Source: Oscillospiraceae bacterium (GTDB lineage Bacteria; Bacillota; Clostridia; Oscillospirales; Ruminococcaceae). Taken from it: 5,482 nt of DNA. The position numbers and the translations under genes were made by a program. This document shows positions 1 through 5,375 of this stretch, in pieces (the stretch's first letter is position 1; every line of letters starts with the position of its first letter). The stretch covers positions 1-5,482 of the forward strand of contig CAAGDZ010000131.1 in the NCBI GenBank assembly GCA_900768735.1, read 5' to 3'. The notes under the pieces were generated by a model. The model was given only the letters and a program-made list of their open reading frames with translations. It searched no databases and was not told where the DNA came from.

Positions 1-58
1 GGGGATGGGGTTAGAGAGTTTGCACTATTTTCAAAAAATAGACTTTTTCGACAGTCTG

Positions 59-88
59 ACAGCCGCTCGGTTTAGAGCGGCTGTTTTT
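59..88 (+). terminator. Intrinsic terminator of an upstream gene
   Basis: A perfect 10-bp inverted repeat, ACAGCCGCTC (59-68) and GAGCGGCTGT (75-84), encloses a 6-nt loop and runs into a T-tract (84-88). There is no matching A-tract on the left, so it should act on rightward transcription only. A weaker 5-bp hairpin, AGACT (40-44) with AGTCT (53-57), lies immediately upstream and may be part of a tandem structure. The gene it terminates lies left of the window. Positions 1-58 hold no coding sequence that I can support. Confidence 0.85.
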
Positions 89-139
89 ATCATTCACGAC
101 ACCCGTTGTAAAAATTATACATTAAGTTATAACCTACTG

Positions 140-164
140 CAAACTAATAAAATAAAGCCGATAT
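140..164 (+). promoter_or_regulatory. Candidate SigD/FliA-type (flagellar sigma) promoter for the chemoreceptor
   Basis: GCCGATAT at 157-164 is identical to the -10 element of Bacillus subtilis SigD promoters (consensus TAAA, about 15 nt, GCCGATAT). This sigma factor class controls motility and chemotaxis genes, which fits the receptor gene downstream. The -35 side is weak: the best match is CAAA (140-143) with a 13-nt spacer, shorter than usual. The leader to the start codon would be about 165-170 nt. The octamer and its context support the call; the -35 argues against it. Confidence 0.4.
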
Positions 165-229
165 ATTGTTATACAGCTACAAATATTTTCTCGCTTTTTG
201 TACTCTTTGACGAAAATCGCGCGAGTTCG

Positions 230-258
230 TTGCAAAATTTGTTAGAATATGATACAAT
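230..258 (+). promoter_or_regulatory. Sigma-A-type promoter with extended -10 for the chemoreceptor
   Basis: TTGCAA (230-235) and TACAAT (253-258) are separated by exactly 17 nt, and TGA at 250-252 supplies the TGn extended -10 motif. Transcription would start near 265, giving a leader of about 75 nt. This is the best vegetative-type promoter in front of the receptor gene. It lies about 90 nt downstream of the SigD-like element, so the gene may have two promoters. Confidence 0.65.
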
Positions 259-270
259 ATTTGTGAATAA

Positions 271-306
271 TTCCGTTGTGTTAAGCTTTTCTTAAAAGAA
301 ACGGAA
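271..306 (+). other. Leader hairpin at the 5' end of the chemoreceptor mRNA
   Basis: TTCCGTT (271-277) pairs with AACGGAA (300-306). Inside it, CTTTT (286-290) pairs with AAAAG (294-298). The hairpin begins only a few nucleotides after the transcription start predicted from the 230-258 promoter, and no T-tract follows it, so it is not a terminator. A 5'-terminal stem could stabilise the mRNA or modulate translation; this is inference. The ribosome binding site at 324 is outside the stem. Confidence 0.4.
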
Positions 307-323
307 GCAATTATCTTTCAGAT

Positions 324-330
324 GAAAGGA
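324..330 (+). promoter_or_regulatory. Ribosome binding site that fixes the chemoreceptor start
   Basis: GAAAGGA at 324-330 lies 9 nt upstream of the ATG at 340. An in-frame ATG at 322 is not preceded by any Shine-Dalgarno-like sequence and overlaps this site, so the 340 start is preferred over the six-residue longer version. Confidence 0.8.
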
Positions 331-339
331 ACAAAACCA

Positions 340-2418
340 ATGAAATCAATAGGAAAACGCATAGCCAATACTACAATAATCCTGATAACGGTATCACTTC
401 TGGTAGTATCGATATGCTCTATTGCACTCATGTACACTTCTACAAAAGCCCTCACAGAGCAGTCCCTGACAGAGACCGCCAAGATCGCCGCAGAAAGCGT
501 CCGTTGGGAGCTTAAGTCACTGATGAATACCTGCTTCAACTTCGGTTGCGACGAGCAGCTGGCATCCATCTCGCTTTCAGACAGCGTAAAACAGCAGAAA
601 GTAGACGAATACGCCAAAAACTTCGGCTTCAAGCGCTGTGTGGTAATCAACCAGAACGGTATCGGAATAAACGGTCAGGACTATAACGACCGAAAGTATT
701 TCCAGGAGGCCATGAAGGGAAACGCCTCGGTTTCCGAGCCGCTTGTTTCAAAGGTAACCGGCGAAGTAACCATTATAGTTGCCGCACCGTTATGGAGAGG
801 CGGCAAGCCATACACCGAGCCGGTCGGCTGTGTGTATGTCGTACCCGACGAGCAGTTCCTCAATGAAATAATGCAGCGTATCAACGTAAGCGAACACGGC
901 GCAGCATACATAATCGACAAGGACGGCAACACCATCGCGGATGTCGACCCCCAGATTGTAAATAACGGTGAGAACATCGAGGAGATAGCCGCCTCCGGCA
1001 CCGCCGACCCGGGCTATGCAGAGCTTGGCGAGGCTCACGCAAAGATGAGAAACGGTGAAAACGGCTTTGCCGCGTACACACTCGCCGGCGTGACGAAATA
1101 TATAGGTTACGCACCTATTGCAGATACAGACGGCTGGACAATTGCGGTATATGCGCCCATCTCCGACTTTATGACAACCTGCTTTACCGCGATAATTGTC
1201 ACAGGTATTCTGACAATCGTCGCGATTACAGCGGCAGTATTTGCATCGATTTTTGTCGCGTCAAAAATAGCAAAGCCTATCCGTCTTTGCACGGAGAGAA
1301 TAAATTCGCTTGCAAACGGCGACCTGAAGAGCGAGGTACCGACTGTAAAATCAAAGGATGAGACCGCGCTTCTCGCAAACTCCACCGAAACGGTTGTAAA
1401 CAGCCTTAACGGCATGATTTCAGACATCGGCAACATACTCGGAAATATGGCGGACGGTAATTTTGACGTAAACACCGCAGACGAGAGCCTGTACTGCGGA
1501 GACTTTTCCATACTGATAGAATCCGTTGAAAATATAAACGTCAAGCTAAACGACACGCTTAGCAGAATAAGCGTTGCGGGCGATCAGGTGTCAAGCGGCT
1601 CCGAACAGGTTTCCGCCGGCGCTCAGTCGCTTGCACAGGGCGCTACCGAGCAGGCGGCGTCTATTGAGGAGCTTGCCGCGACGATACAGAACATTTCCGC
1701 GCATATTTCCGCAACAACCGAGCAGTGCGAGCAGGGCGAGCATCTTGTTGCCGAGTCGGCAAGCTATATAGAAACGGCAAATAACAGAATGAACAACCTT
1801 ACCGACGCTATGCAGGAGATAAGCGCGGCATCGGCTGAGATCAGCAAAATTATACAGACGATTGAGGATATAGCTTTCCAGACCAACATCCTTGCGCTTA
1901 ACGCCGCAGTCGAGGCAGCACGTGTAGGCGAAGCCGGAAAGGGCTTTGCGGTAGTAGCCGACGAAGTACGCAACCTCGCGGGAAAATCCGCGGACGCCGC
2001 ACACGACACAACCATGCTTATCGAGCGCGCAGTTGCCGCGATTGAAAATGGCAACAGCATAGCAAGCCAGACAGCCGAAGCGGTAAACGAGGTCGAGGAG
2101 AGAGCCGGCGGCGTAAGCAGGATAGTTACCGCCATCGCGGATGCAAGCGCAGAGCAGGCTGATATGATAAAGCAGATAAATATCGGCGTTGAGCAGATTT
2201 CAAACGTAGTACAAACGAACTCCGCAACAGCAGAGCAGAGCGCCGCGGCGTCAGAGGAGCTTTCTGCGCAGGCGGTCATGATGCAAAAGCTCGTCGATCA
2301 GTTTACGCTGAGGGGCGAGGGCGGACAGGCGGACGCAGACAGCTATCAAGGAAATATCGGACTTATCTCAGATGATGAAAGCGATTATTCATCCGCTGAG
2401 AACGCTGAAAAATATTGA
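340..2418 (+). CDS. Methyl-accepting chemotaxis protein with dCache sensor domain
   Basis: Membrane chemoreceptor of 692 residues that senses an extracellular ligand and controls CheA kinase through CheW. A first membrane helix (about 11-31) is followed by an extracellular dCache-like sensor (about 32-278). Its membrane-distal module carries YNDRKYF (115-121) and SKVTGEV (137-143); its proximal module carries [10 protein letters not shown] (188-197) and GWTIAVYAP (265-273). Next come a second membrane helix (about 280-305), a HAMP domain (about 305-360) and a second HAMP-like linker with NMADGNFDV. The cytoplasmic signalling coiled coil (about 419-654) has the conserved hairpin tip, with [18 protein letters not shown] then [15 protein letters not shown]. 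The tail is acidic and shows no CheR-tethering WxxF-type pentapeptide. The canonical amino-acid-binding WY pair after the sensor arginine is replaced by KYF, so the ligand cannot be inferred. No other che genes are nearby; it appears to be a single-gene unit. Confidence 0.95.
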   Translation: MKSIGKRIANTTIILITVSLLVVSICSIALMYTSTKALTEQSLTETAKIAAESVRWELKSLMNTCFNFGCDEQLASISLSDSVKQQKVDEYAKNFGFKRCVVINQNGIGINGQDYNDRKYFQEAMKGNASVSEPLVSKVTGEVTIIVAAPLWRGGKPYTEPVGCVYVVPDEQFLNEIMQRINVSEHGAAYIIDKDGNTIADVDPQIVNNGENIEEIAASGTADPGYAELGEAHAKMRNGENGFAAYTLAGVTKYIGYAPIADTDGWTIAVYAPISDFMTTCFTAIIVTGILTIVAITAAVFASIFVASKIAKPIRLCTERINSLANGDLKSEVPTVKSKDETALLANSTETVVNSLNGMISDIGNILGNMADGNFDVNTADESLYCGDFSILIESVENINVKLNDTLSRISVAGDQVSSGSEQVSAGAQSLAQGATEQAASIEELAATIQNISAHISATTEQCEQGEHLVAESASYIETANNRMNNLTDAMQEISAASAEISKIIQTIEDIAFQTNILALNAAVEAARVGEAGKGFAVVADEVRNLAGKSADAAHDTTMLIERAVAAIENGNSIASQTAEAVNEVEERAGGVSRIVTAIADASAEQADMIKQINIGVEQISNVVQTNSATAEQSAAASEELSAQAVMMQKLVDQFTLRGEGGQADADSYQGNIGLISDDESDYSSAENAEKY

Positions 2419-2428
2419 GTATAATAAC

Positions 2429-2466
2429 GCAGCGACAGCCACACCATTTCGGTGTGGCTCTGCTTT
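2429..2466. terminator. Terminator between convergent chemoreceptor and merR genes
   Basis: A perfect 9-bp stem, AGCCACACC (2437-2445) with GGTGTGGCT (2451-2459), has a 5-nt ATTTC loop. A further GCAG/CTGC pairing (2429-2432 with 2460-2463) extends it across a 4-nt bulge. The downstream T-tract on the plus strand is short (TTTATT) and the minus-strand side has none close by. It probably ends the receptor transcript and may partly serve the convergent regulator, whose stop codon lies at 2476. Confidence 0.7.
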
Positions 2467-2475
2467 ATTCGCGGC

Positions 2476-3267
2476 TTATTCAATCGGGAGCTGGATTTCG
2501 GTCAGCCAGTCATCGACCGAATCCTTGTTCCAGATACCGTCAATATAGCATTCTCTTGCAAGACCGGCGGTCTTGTAGCCGTTATCCTCAGCGTATTTTG
2601 TAATAAAGGCATACGCTTCGCCTATCTGCTCATAGGCTCCCTTGTGGAAAATGCTCAGCACCTTTGTCGCAGGTATTTCGCGGAATTTTATAAAGTCGCT
2701 TTCGATTCCGGCTTTTTCAACCGCTTCATTATGGCGGATACGAATGTCGGTCTCCTTGTACTCGCCGTCAAGGTACTCGCAGAACTCGTATGGCGGGTTC
2801 GCGCACTTAAGGGTAGGATTGAGCTTCATGCACTCCTCTCCGCACCGCGGGATAAACTCCATAGCGTCAGCATATTTTTCGAGCGTCGCTTCCGCGTAGT
2901 AAACAATTGCCGAGGGGATTTGCTTTACTGTTACCTGATACTTCATTTTTTCGTCCTCCAGAATAGATTTAATTATGGATAGGCGGACATCGATTTCTTC
3001 CTTTTGTGATTGCAGAGCTGCGGCCTTTTGCATGAAAATTGCTTTTGCGTCCGCGCCGCCCATGATAGCCTTGATTTCATCGATTGATAAATCGAGCTGT
3101 CTGTAAGCCTTTATCCGTGCCGCATCCTCAAGCTGTCGGGTTTCATAAAAGCGATACCCGGTCCATTCATCGACTGTACGTGGTATCAGAAGGCCTTCTT
3201 TTTCATAAAACCGCAATGCTTTGACTGTCAGATGCGACAGCTTTGAAAACTCACCTATTTTAAGCAT
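2476..3267 (-). CDS. MerR-family transcriptional regulator with GyrI-like ligand-binding domain
   Basis: A one-component regulator of 263 residues, of the same architecture as BmrR. The N-terminus (about 2-70) is a MerR winged helix-turn-helix, with MLKIGEFSKLSHLTVKALRF followed by YEKEGLL and the wing motif GYRFYE. A dimerisation helix follows (about 75-108). Residues about 111-263 form a GyrI-like effector-binding domain, with EYLDGEY (164-170), HKGAYEQIGEAYAF (208-221) and the typical closing strand TEIQLPI (256-262). Such proteins bind hydrophobic or cationic small molecules and activate by untwisting a promoter with a long spacer. Its own promoter has that architecture, so autoregulation is likely. 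The inducer and any further targets are unknown; no efflux pump gene is adjacent in the window. The start is supported by AAAGGAG 9 nt upstream. Confidence 0.93.
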   Translation of the reverse strand: MLKIGEFSKLSHLTVKALRFYEKEGLLIPRTVDEWTGYRFYETRQLEDAARIKAYRQLDLSIDEIKAIMGGADAKAIFMQKAAALQSQKEEIDVRLSIIKSILEDEKMKYQVTVKQIPSAIVYYAEATLEKYADAMEFIPRCGEECMKLNPTLKCANPPYEFCEYLDGEYKETDIRIRHNEAVEKAGIESDFIKFREIPATKVLSIFHKGAYEQIGEAYAFITKYAEDNGYKTAGLARECYIDGIWNKDSVDDWLTEIQLPIE

Positions 3268-3276
3268 TTGATGTCA

Positions 3277-3283
3277 CTCCTTT
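3277..3283 (-). promoter_or_regulatory. Ribosome binding site of the merR-type gene
   Basis: On the minus strand the sequence reads AAAGGAG, 9 nt before the ATG at 3267-3265. It is a strong Shine-Dalgarno match at good spacing and decides the start. It lies very close to the predicted transcription start, so the leader is only about 20 nt. Confidence 0.85.
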
Positions 3284-3294
3284 CCGCATTTTCC

Positions 3295-3325
3295 ATTATA
3301 AAGCATACCCTTAGGGGAGAGTCAA
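3295..3325 (-). promoter_or_regulatory. MerR-type promoter and operator with 19-bp spacer
   Basis: On the minus strand TTGACT (3325-3320) and a perfect TATAAT (3300-3295) are separated by 19 bp. Sigma-A promoters normally have 17 bp; 19-20 bp spacers are the hallmark of promoters activated by MerR-family proteins, which bind a dyad between the hexamers. The spacer holds the dyad core CCCTAAGGG, a 9-bp palindrome around a single central base, with CTC on one flank and an imperfect partner on the other. The downstream gene encodes a MerR regulator, so this is most likely its autoregulated promoter. Confidence 0.75.
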
Positions 3326-3360
3326 GACTTTTTTTGAATTTTTTCATCTGCTAACGGTAA

Positions 3361-3392
3361 AAACTAAAGGCTGCGTAAAAAACTACGCAGCC
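3361..3392 (-). terminator. Intrinsic terminator of the ABC ATPase gene
   Basis: A perfect 9-bp stem, GGCTGCGTA (3369-3377) with TACGCAGCC (3384-3392), has a 6-nt loop. On the minus strand it is followed by TTTAGTTTTTA, and it starts 17 nt after the ATPase stop codon. On the plus strand TTTT follows at 3393-3396, so the structure can act in both directions. It insulates the MerR-type gene downstream from ATPase transcription. Confidence 0.85.
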
Positions 3393-3409
3393 TTTTAATA
3401 TACTTATTA

Positions 3410-4552
3410 TTAAACTAAGATTGAGTGCTCGTCGTTGGGGTCGAACAGGTGAATCTTGTTGGGGTCAAGCGCAAGCTTGATTACGTCCTGAGGACGTGCT
3501 GTACATCTGGGAGATACTCTTGCTGTAAGCGGAATACCCTCGCAGGTGAGGTACAGATAAGATTCAGCACCCATCATTTCGGTTACATCAACTGTAGCCT
3601 CGATGATACCGGTCTTAGCGTTGGAGAGGAACATTTCCTCATCGTGGATGTTCTCGGGACGGATACCGAGGATAACTTCCTTGTCAACATAGTACTTGAG
3701 TGCTTCAACATCTGTCTTTGCACCGGGAAGCTCTACATAGAACTTTCTGCCTCTTGTTGTCTTGGTGTCTTCAGAACCAAATTCAACTGTATATTTGCCG
3801 TTGAGCATGATGAGCTTAGCATCGATGAAGTTCATCTGAGGAGAGCCCATGAAGCCTGCAACGAACTTGTTTACGGGGTTTTCGTAAAGGTTGATAGGAG
3901 AGTCAATCTGCTGGATATAACCGTCCTTCATAACTACGATTCTGTCACCCATCGTCATAGCCTCGATCTGGTCGTGGGTTACGTAGATGAATGTTGTACC
4001 GAGTTTCTTGTGAAGCTTTGAAAGCTCGGTTCTCATCTGAGCACGCAGCTTTGCGTCGAGGTTTGACAGAGGCTCGTCAAGTAAGAATACCTGAGGATCA
4101 CGAACGATAGCTCTACCTAAAGCTACACGCTGTCTCTGACCGCCTGATAAAGCCTTCGGCTTTCTGTCGAGCAGATGTGCGATGTCGAGAATCTTAGCTG
4201 CTTCTTCAACCAGCTTCTTGATTTCGTCCTTGGGAACCTTTCTCAGCTTTAAGCCGAATGCCATGTTCTCAAAAACAGTCATATGAGGATAAAGTGCGTA
4301 GTTCTGGAAAACCATCGCGATGTCGCGGTCCTTAGGAGCTACGTCGTTTACAAGTCTGTCGCCGATAAAGAGCTCGCCCTCGGAGATTTCCTCAAGACCT
4401 GCAATCATTCTTAAAGTTGTGGACTTACCGCAACCTGAAGGACCAACGAGGATAATAAACTCTTTGTCCTTGATGTTCATGGTGAAGTCTGATACGGCTA
4501 CAACGCCGCCGGGGTAACGTTTATAGATACCTCTTAAAGATAAACTTGCCAT
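3410..4552 (-). CDS. msmX: ABC transporter ATP-binding protein, MsmX/UgpC (CUT1 sugar importer) type
   Basis: Cytoplasmic ATPase of 380 residues that powers carbohydrate importers of the CUT1 class (maltodextrin, oligosaccharide or glycerol-3-phosphate type). All nucleotide-binding motifs are intact: Walker [10 protein letters not shown] (37-45), Q-loop Q83 in [13 protein letters not shown], signature LSGGQRQR (135-142), Walker B VFLLDEP (155-161), D-loop SNLD (163-166) and H-loop H193 in [10 protein letters not shown]. The C-terminal part (about 235-370) is the MalK-like OB-fold/TOBE region, including [11 protein letters not shown] (296-306). Length is normal for the family. No permease or solute-binding gene is adjacent, and the gene has its own ribosome binding site and terminator. 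That is the pattern of shared ATPases such as Bacillus subtilis MsmX, which serve several importers encoded elsewhere. The exact substrates cannot be read from the sequence, and many databases would call it ugpC. Confidence 0.93.
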   Translation of the reverse strand: MASLSLRGIYKRYPGGVVAVSDFTMNIKDKEFIILVGPSGCGKSTTLRMIAGLEEISEGELFIGDRLVNDVAPKDRDIAMVFQNYALYPHMTVFENMAFGLKLRKVPKDEIKKLVEEAAKILDIAHLLDRKPKALSGGQRQRVALGRAIVRDPQVFLLDEPLSNLDAKLRAQMRTELSKLHKKLGTTFIYVTHDQIEAMTMGDRIVVMKDGYIQQIDSPINLYENPVNKFVAGFMGSPQMNFIDAKLIMLNGKYTVEFGSEDTKTTRGRKFYVELPGAKTDVEALKYYVDKEVILGIRPENIHDEEMFLSNAKTGIIEATVDVTEMMGAESYLYLTCEGIPLTARVSPRCTARPQDVIKLALDPNKIHLFDPNDEHSILV

Positions 4553-4561
4553 TTATGTGTG

Positions 4562-4568
4562 ACCTCCT
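4562..4568 (-). promoter_or_regulatory. Strong ribosome binding site of the ABC ATPase gene
   Basis: The minus strand reads AGGAGGT, 9 nt before the ATG at 4552-4550. This near-perfect Shine-Dalgarno sequence fixes the start and suggests efficient translation. Confidence 0.9.
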
Positions 4569-4593
4569 GTTTTATAGCAGAATAACCTTACGT

Positions 4594-4621
4594 TTTATAT
4601 TTTAACAAAATTTCGTGAAAA
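4594..4621 (-). promoter_or_regulatory. Candidate promoter of the ABC ATPase gene
   Basis: On the minus strand TTTTCA (4621-4616) and TATAAA (4599-4594) are separated by 16 nt, giving a leader of about 35 nt before the start codon. The -35 matches consensus at only four of six positions in very AT-rich DNA, so chance is a real alternative. Other weak candidates further upstream, such as CATAAT within 4658-4663 and TAAAAT at 4722-4717, would give leaders of about 100-160 nt. Confidence 0.35.
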
Positions 4622-4654
4622 ATGGTAGTACCTAATTACCCAAAGATTTGAGCC

Positions 4655-4667
4655 TTGCATTATGCAA
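4655..4667. promoter_or_regulatory. Perfect 13-bp palindrome, candidate operator
   Basis: TTGCAT (4655-4660) and ATGCAA (4662-4667) form a perfect dyad around one central base, about 105 bp upstream of the ATPase start. It overlaps a possible minus-strand -10 (CATAAT). A short perfect dyad in promoter DNA is typical of a dimeric repressor site, but the cognate regulator is unknown and the sequence does not match a catabolite-responsive element. Confidence 0.35.
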
Positions 4668-4683
4668 AATTACCAACACATAT

Positions 4684-4743
4684 AAAAACAGCGTTTTTTT
4701 TGGCGCTTTTGTGTGCATTTTACACAAAAATCAAGCTGTTTTT
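4684..4743. repeat. 60-nt nested inverted repeat, candidate structured leader or small RNA
   Basis: The outer arms AAAAACAGC (4684-4692) and GCTGTTTTT (4735-4743) are perfectly complementary over 9 bp. Inside, TTTTGTGT (4707-4714) and ACACAAAA (4722-4729) form a perfect 8-bp hairpin with a 7-nt loop. AGCG (4690-4693) can alternatively pair with CGCT (4704-4707), so two mutually exclusive folds are possible. T runs follow the outer stem on both strands, which resembles a bidirectional terminator or attenuator. No known riboswitch or RNA family is recognised. Confidence 0.4.
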
Positions 4744-4771
4744 TAACAAAAGTGAGGTTAAAAAAAGCTAA

Positions 4772-4791
4772 ATTTGGTACAATTGCCAAAT
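4772..4791 (+). promoter_or_regulatory. Dyad overlapping a possible extended -10 promoter
   Basis: ATTTGG (4772-4777) and CCAAAT (4786-4791) form a 6-bp inverted repeat with an 8-nt centre. The plus strand within it reads TGGTACAAT (4775-4783), an extended -10 motif of the same type as that in front of the chemoreceptor. No good -35 lies upstream (GGTTAA at 16-nt spacing is the best). If real, this would be a second, operator-covered promoter for the gene at 4926, with a leader of about 135 nt. Confidence 0.3.
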
Positions 4792-4827
4792 AAACTACGC
4801 AATTTTTTGTGAATTTTTTTACATTCA

Positions 4828-4847
4828 GCTACTTGCCCTCAGGTAGC
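4828..4847. other. Short hairpin in the intergenic region
   Basis: GCTACTTG (4828-4835) pairs with CAGGTAGC (4840-4847) over 8 bp, including one G-T wobble, around a CCCT loop. No T-tract follows on either strand, so it is not a typical intrinsic terminator. It is a GC-rich island in otherwise AT-rich DNA and could be an operator or an RNA leader element. Confidence 0.3.
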
Positions 4848-4885
4848 GGTTAAGGATTTTCAGCATTTCATACAGTATTTTAGCA

Positions 4886-4891
4886 TATAAT
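4886..4891 (+). promoter_or_regulatory. Perfect -10 hexamer before the small membrane gene
   Basis: TATAAT at 4886-4891 is an exact sigma-A -10, placed to give a leader of about 28 nt before the ATG at 4926. The -35 region (near 4863) has no good match, so the promoter may be weak or need an activator. The region is AT-rich, so a chance match is possible. Confidence 0.4.
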
Positions 4892-4925
4892 TTGTAAAAA
4901 ATCAAGCATTATTTCAGGGGGAGCT

Positions 4926-5375
4926 ATGACAGTACGGAAAAAGAATACCATTTTATGTATATTCATAATTGCAGCGTTTATAATCGTAATCATTTCTGTG
5001 TTTGTAACGGCAGAGGCGAAAAGCGTTTCCGCCGCCACCGACGCCGACAGGACGGGATTTATAAATACTCTGGGTCTTACCTGCCGCGAGGAGCCGCTTT
5101 CGGTGCGCAACGTGATTATCCCCGCCGAGTTCGGCGAGGTATACGGCGCGTATAACGAATTACAGCTGTCGGCGGGTTTTGACTTGTCGCCGTACAAGGG
5201 CGAGGACGCAATCGTCTATACATACGCGGTCACCGATTATCCAAGTCCTGACGGCGGTTTTTACGCGGATATACGCGCAAATTTAATCGTCATCGGAGAA
5301 AAAATAGTCGGCGGCGACATAAGCAGCGCCGCACTCGACGGCTTTATGACGGGTCTTTGCCCGCCTAAGTCATAG
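4926..5375 (+). CDS. Small membrane-anchored protein, DUF4830-like
   Basis: Protein of 149 residues and unknown function. It begins with a short basic segment (MTVRKK) and one hydrophobic helix (about 8-28), which suggests an uncleaved signal anchor with the rest outside the cell. The outer domain (about 40-149) contains NVIIPAEFGEVYGAYNELQ (62-80), then GFDLSPYKGE (84-93), VYTYAVTDYP and ANLIVIGEKIVGGDISSA. This pattern matches what I recall of DUF4830 proteins of Firmicutes (IPxEFxxVYxxYNxLQ, GFDLxxYKGK); a database search was not possible. The start has a purine-rich AGGGGG (4916-4921) only 4 nt upstream, a rather short spacing, and no alternative in-frame ATG lies close by. Its base composition is clearly more GC-rich than the DNA before it. 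Its 3' end overlaps the convergent gene by 11 bp. Confidence 0.8.
   Translation: MTVRKKNTILCIFIIAAFIIVIISVFVTAEAKSVSAATDADRTGFINTLGLTCREEPLSVRNVIIPAEFGEVYGAYNELQLSAGFDLSPYKGEDAIVYTYAVTDYPSPDGGFYADIRANLIVIGEKIVGGDISSAALDGFMTGLCPPKS

Larger units (their letters stand above)
4569..4915. other. AT-rich divergent intergenic region with several dyads, no gene found
   Basis: This stretch separates the leftward ATPase gene from the rightward small membrane gene. I find no convincing open reading frame in it. It is rich in A and T runs and must hold the control sequences of both flanking genes. Four separate inverted repeats (4655-4667, 4684-4743, 4772-4791, 4828-4847) are listed individually. The heptamer AATTACC occurs twice, at 4634-4640 and 4668-4674, and a short palindrome GGTAGTACC lies at 4624-4632. 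Confidence 0.7.

Noticed and set aside
5..295. A 96-codon plus-strand open frame at the left end
   Set aside because: It runs straight through the strong terminator at 59-88, both candidate promoters and very AT-rich DNA, has no convincing ribosome binding site, and its peptide resembles no protein I recognise.
322..339. Upstream in-frame ATG as the chemoreceptor start
   Set aside because: No Shine-Dalgarno sequence precedes it, and it overlaps the site (324-330) that serves the ATG at 340.
1591..2279. Long open frames opposite the chemoreceptor signalling domain (1591-2004 and 1764-2279, minus strand)
   Set aside because: They are reverse-strand shadows of the repetitive, alanine- and glutamate-rich coiled coil. 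The plus-strand frame has unmistakable conserved motifs here.
2452..2982. A 176-codon plus-strand open frame opposite the merR-type gene
   Set aside because: It is antisense to a gene with clear MerR and GyrI motifs, a ribosome binding site and a promoter, and it has no recognisable domain.
3425..4021. A 198-codon plus-strand open frame opposite the ABC ATPase
   Set aside because: It is a shadow of the ATPase coding strand; the composition is cysteine-rich and unlike a real protein.
4561..4925. A riboswitch or T-box leader in the long intergenic region
   Set aside because: I could not find the conserved core of any known riboswitch or a T-box sequence; only simple inverted repeats are visible.
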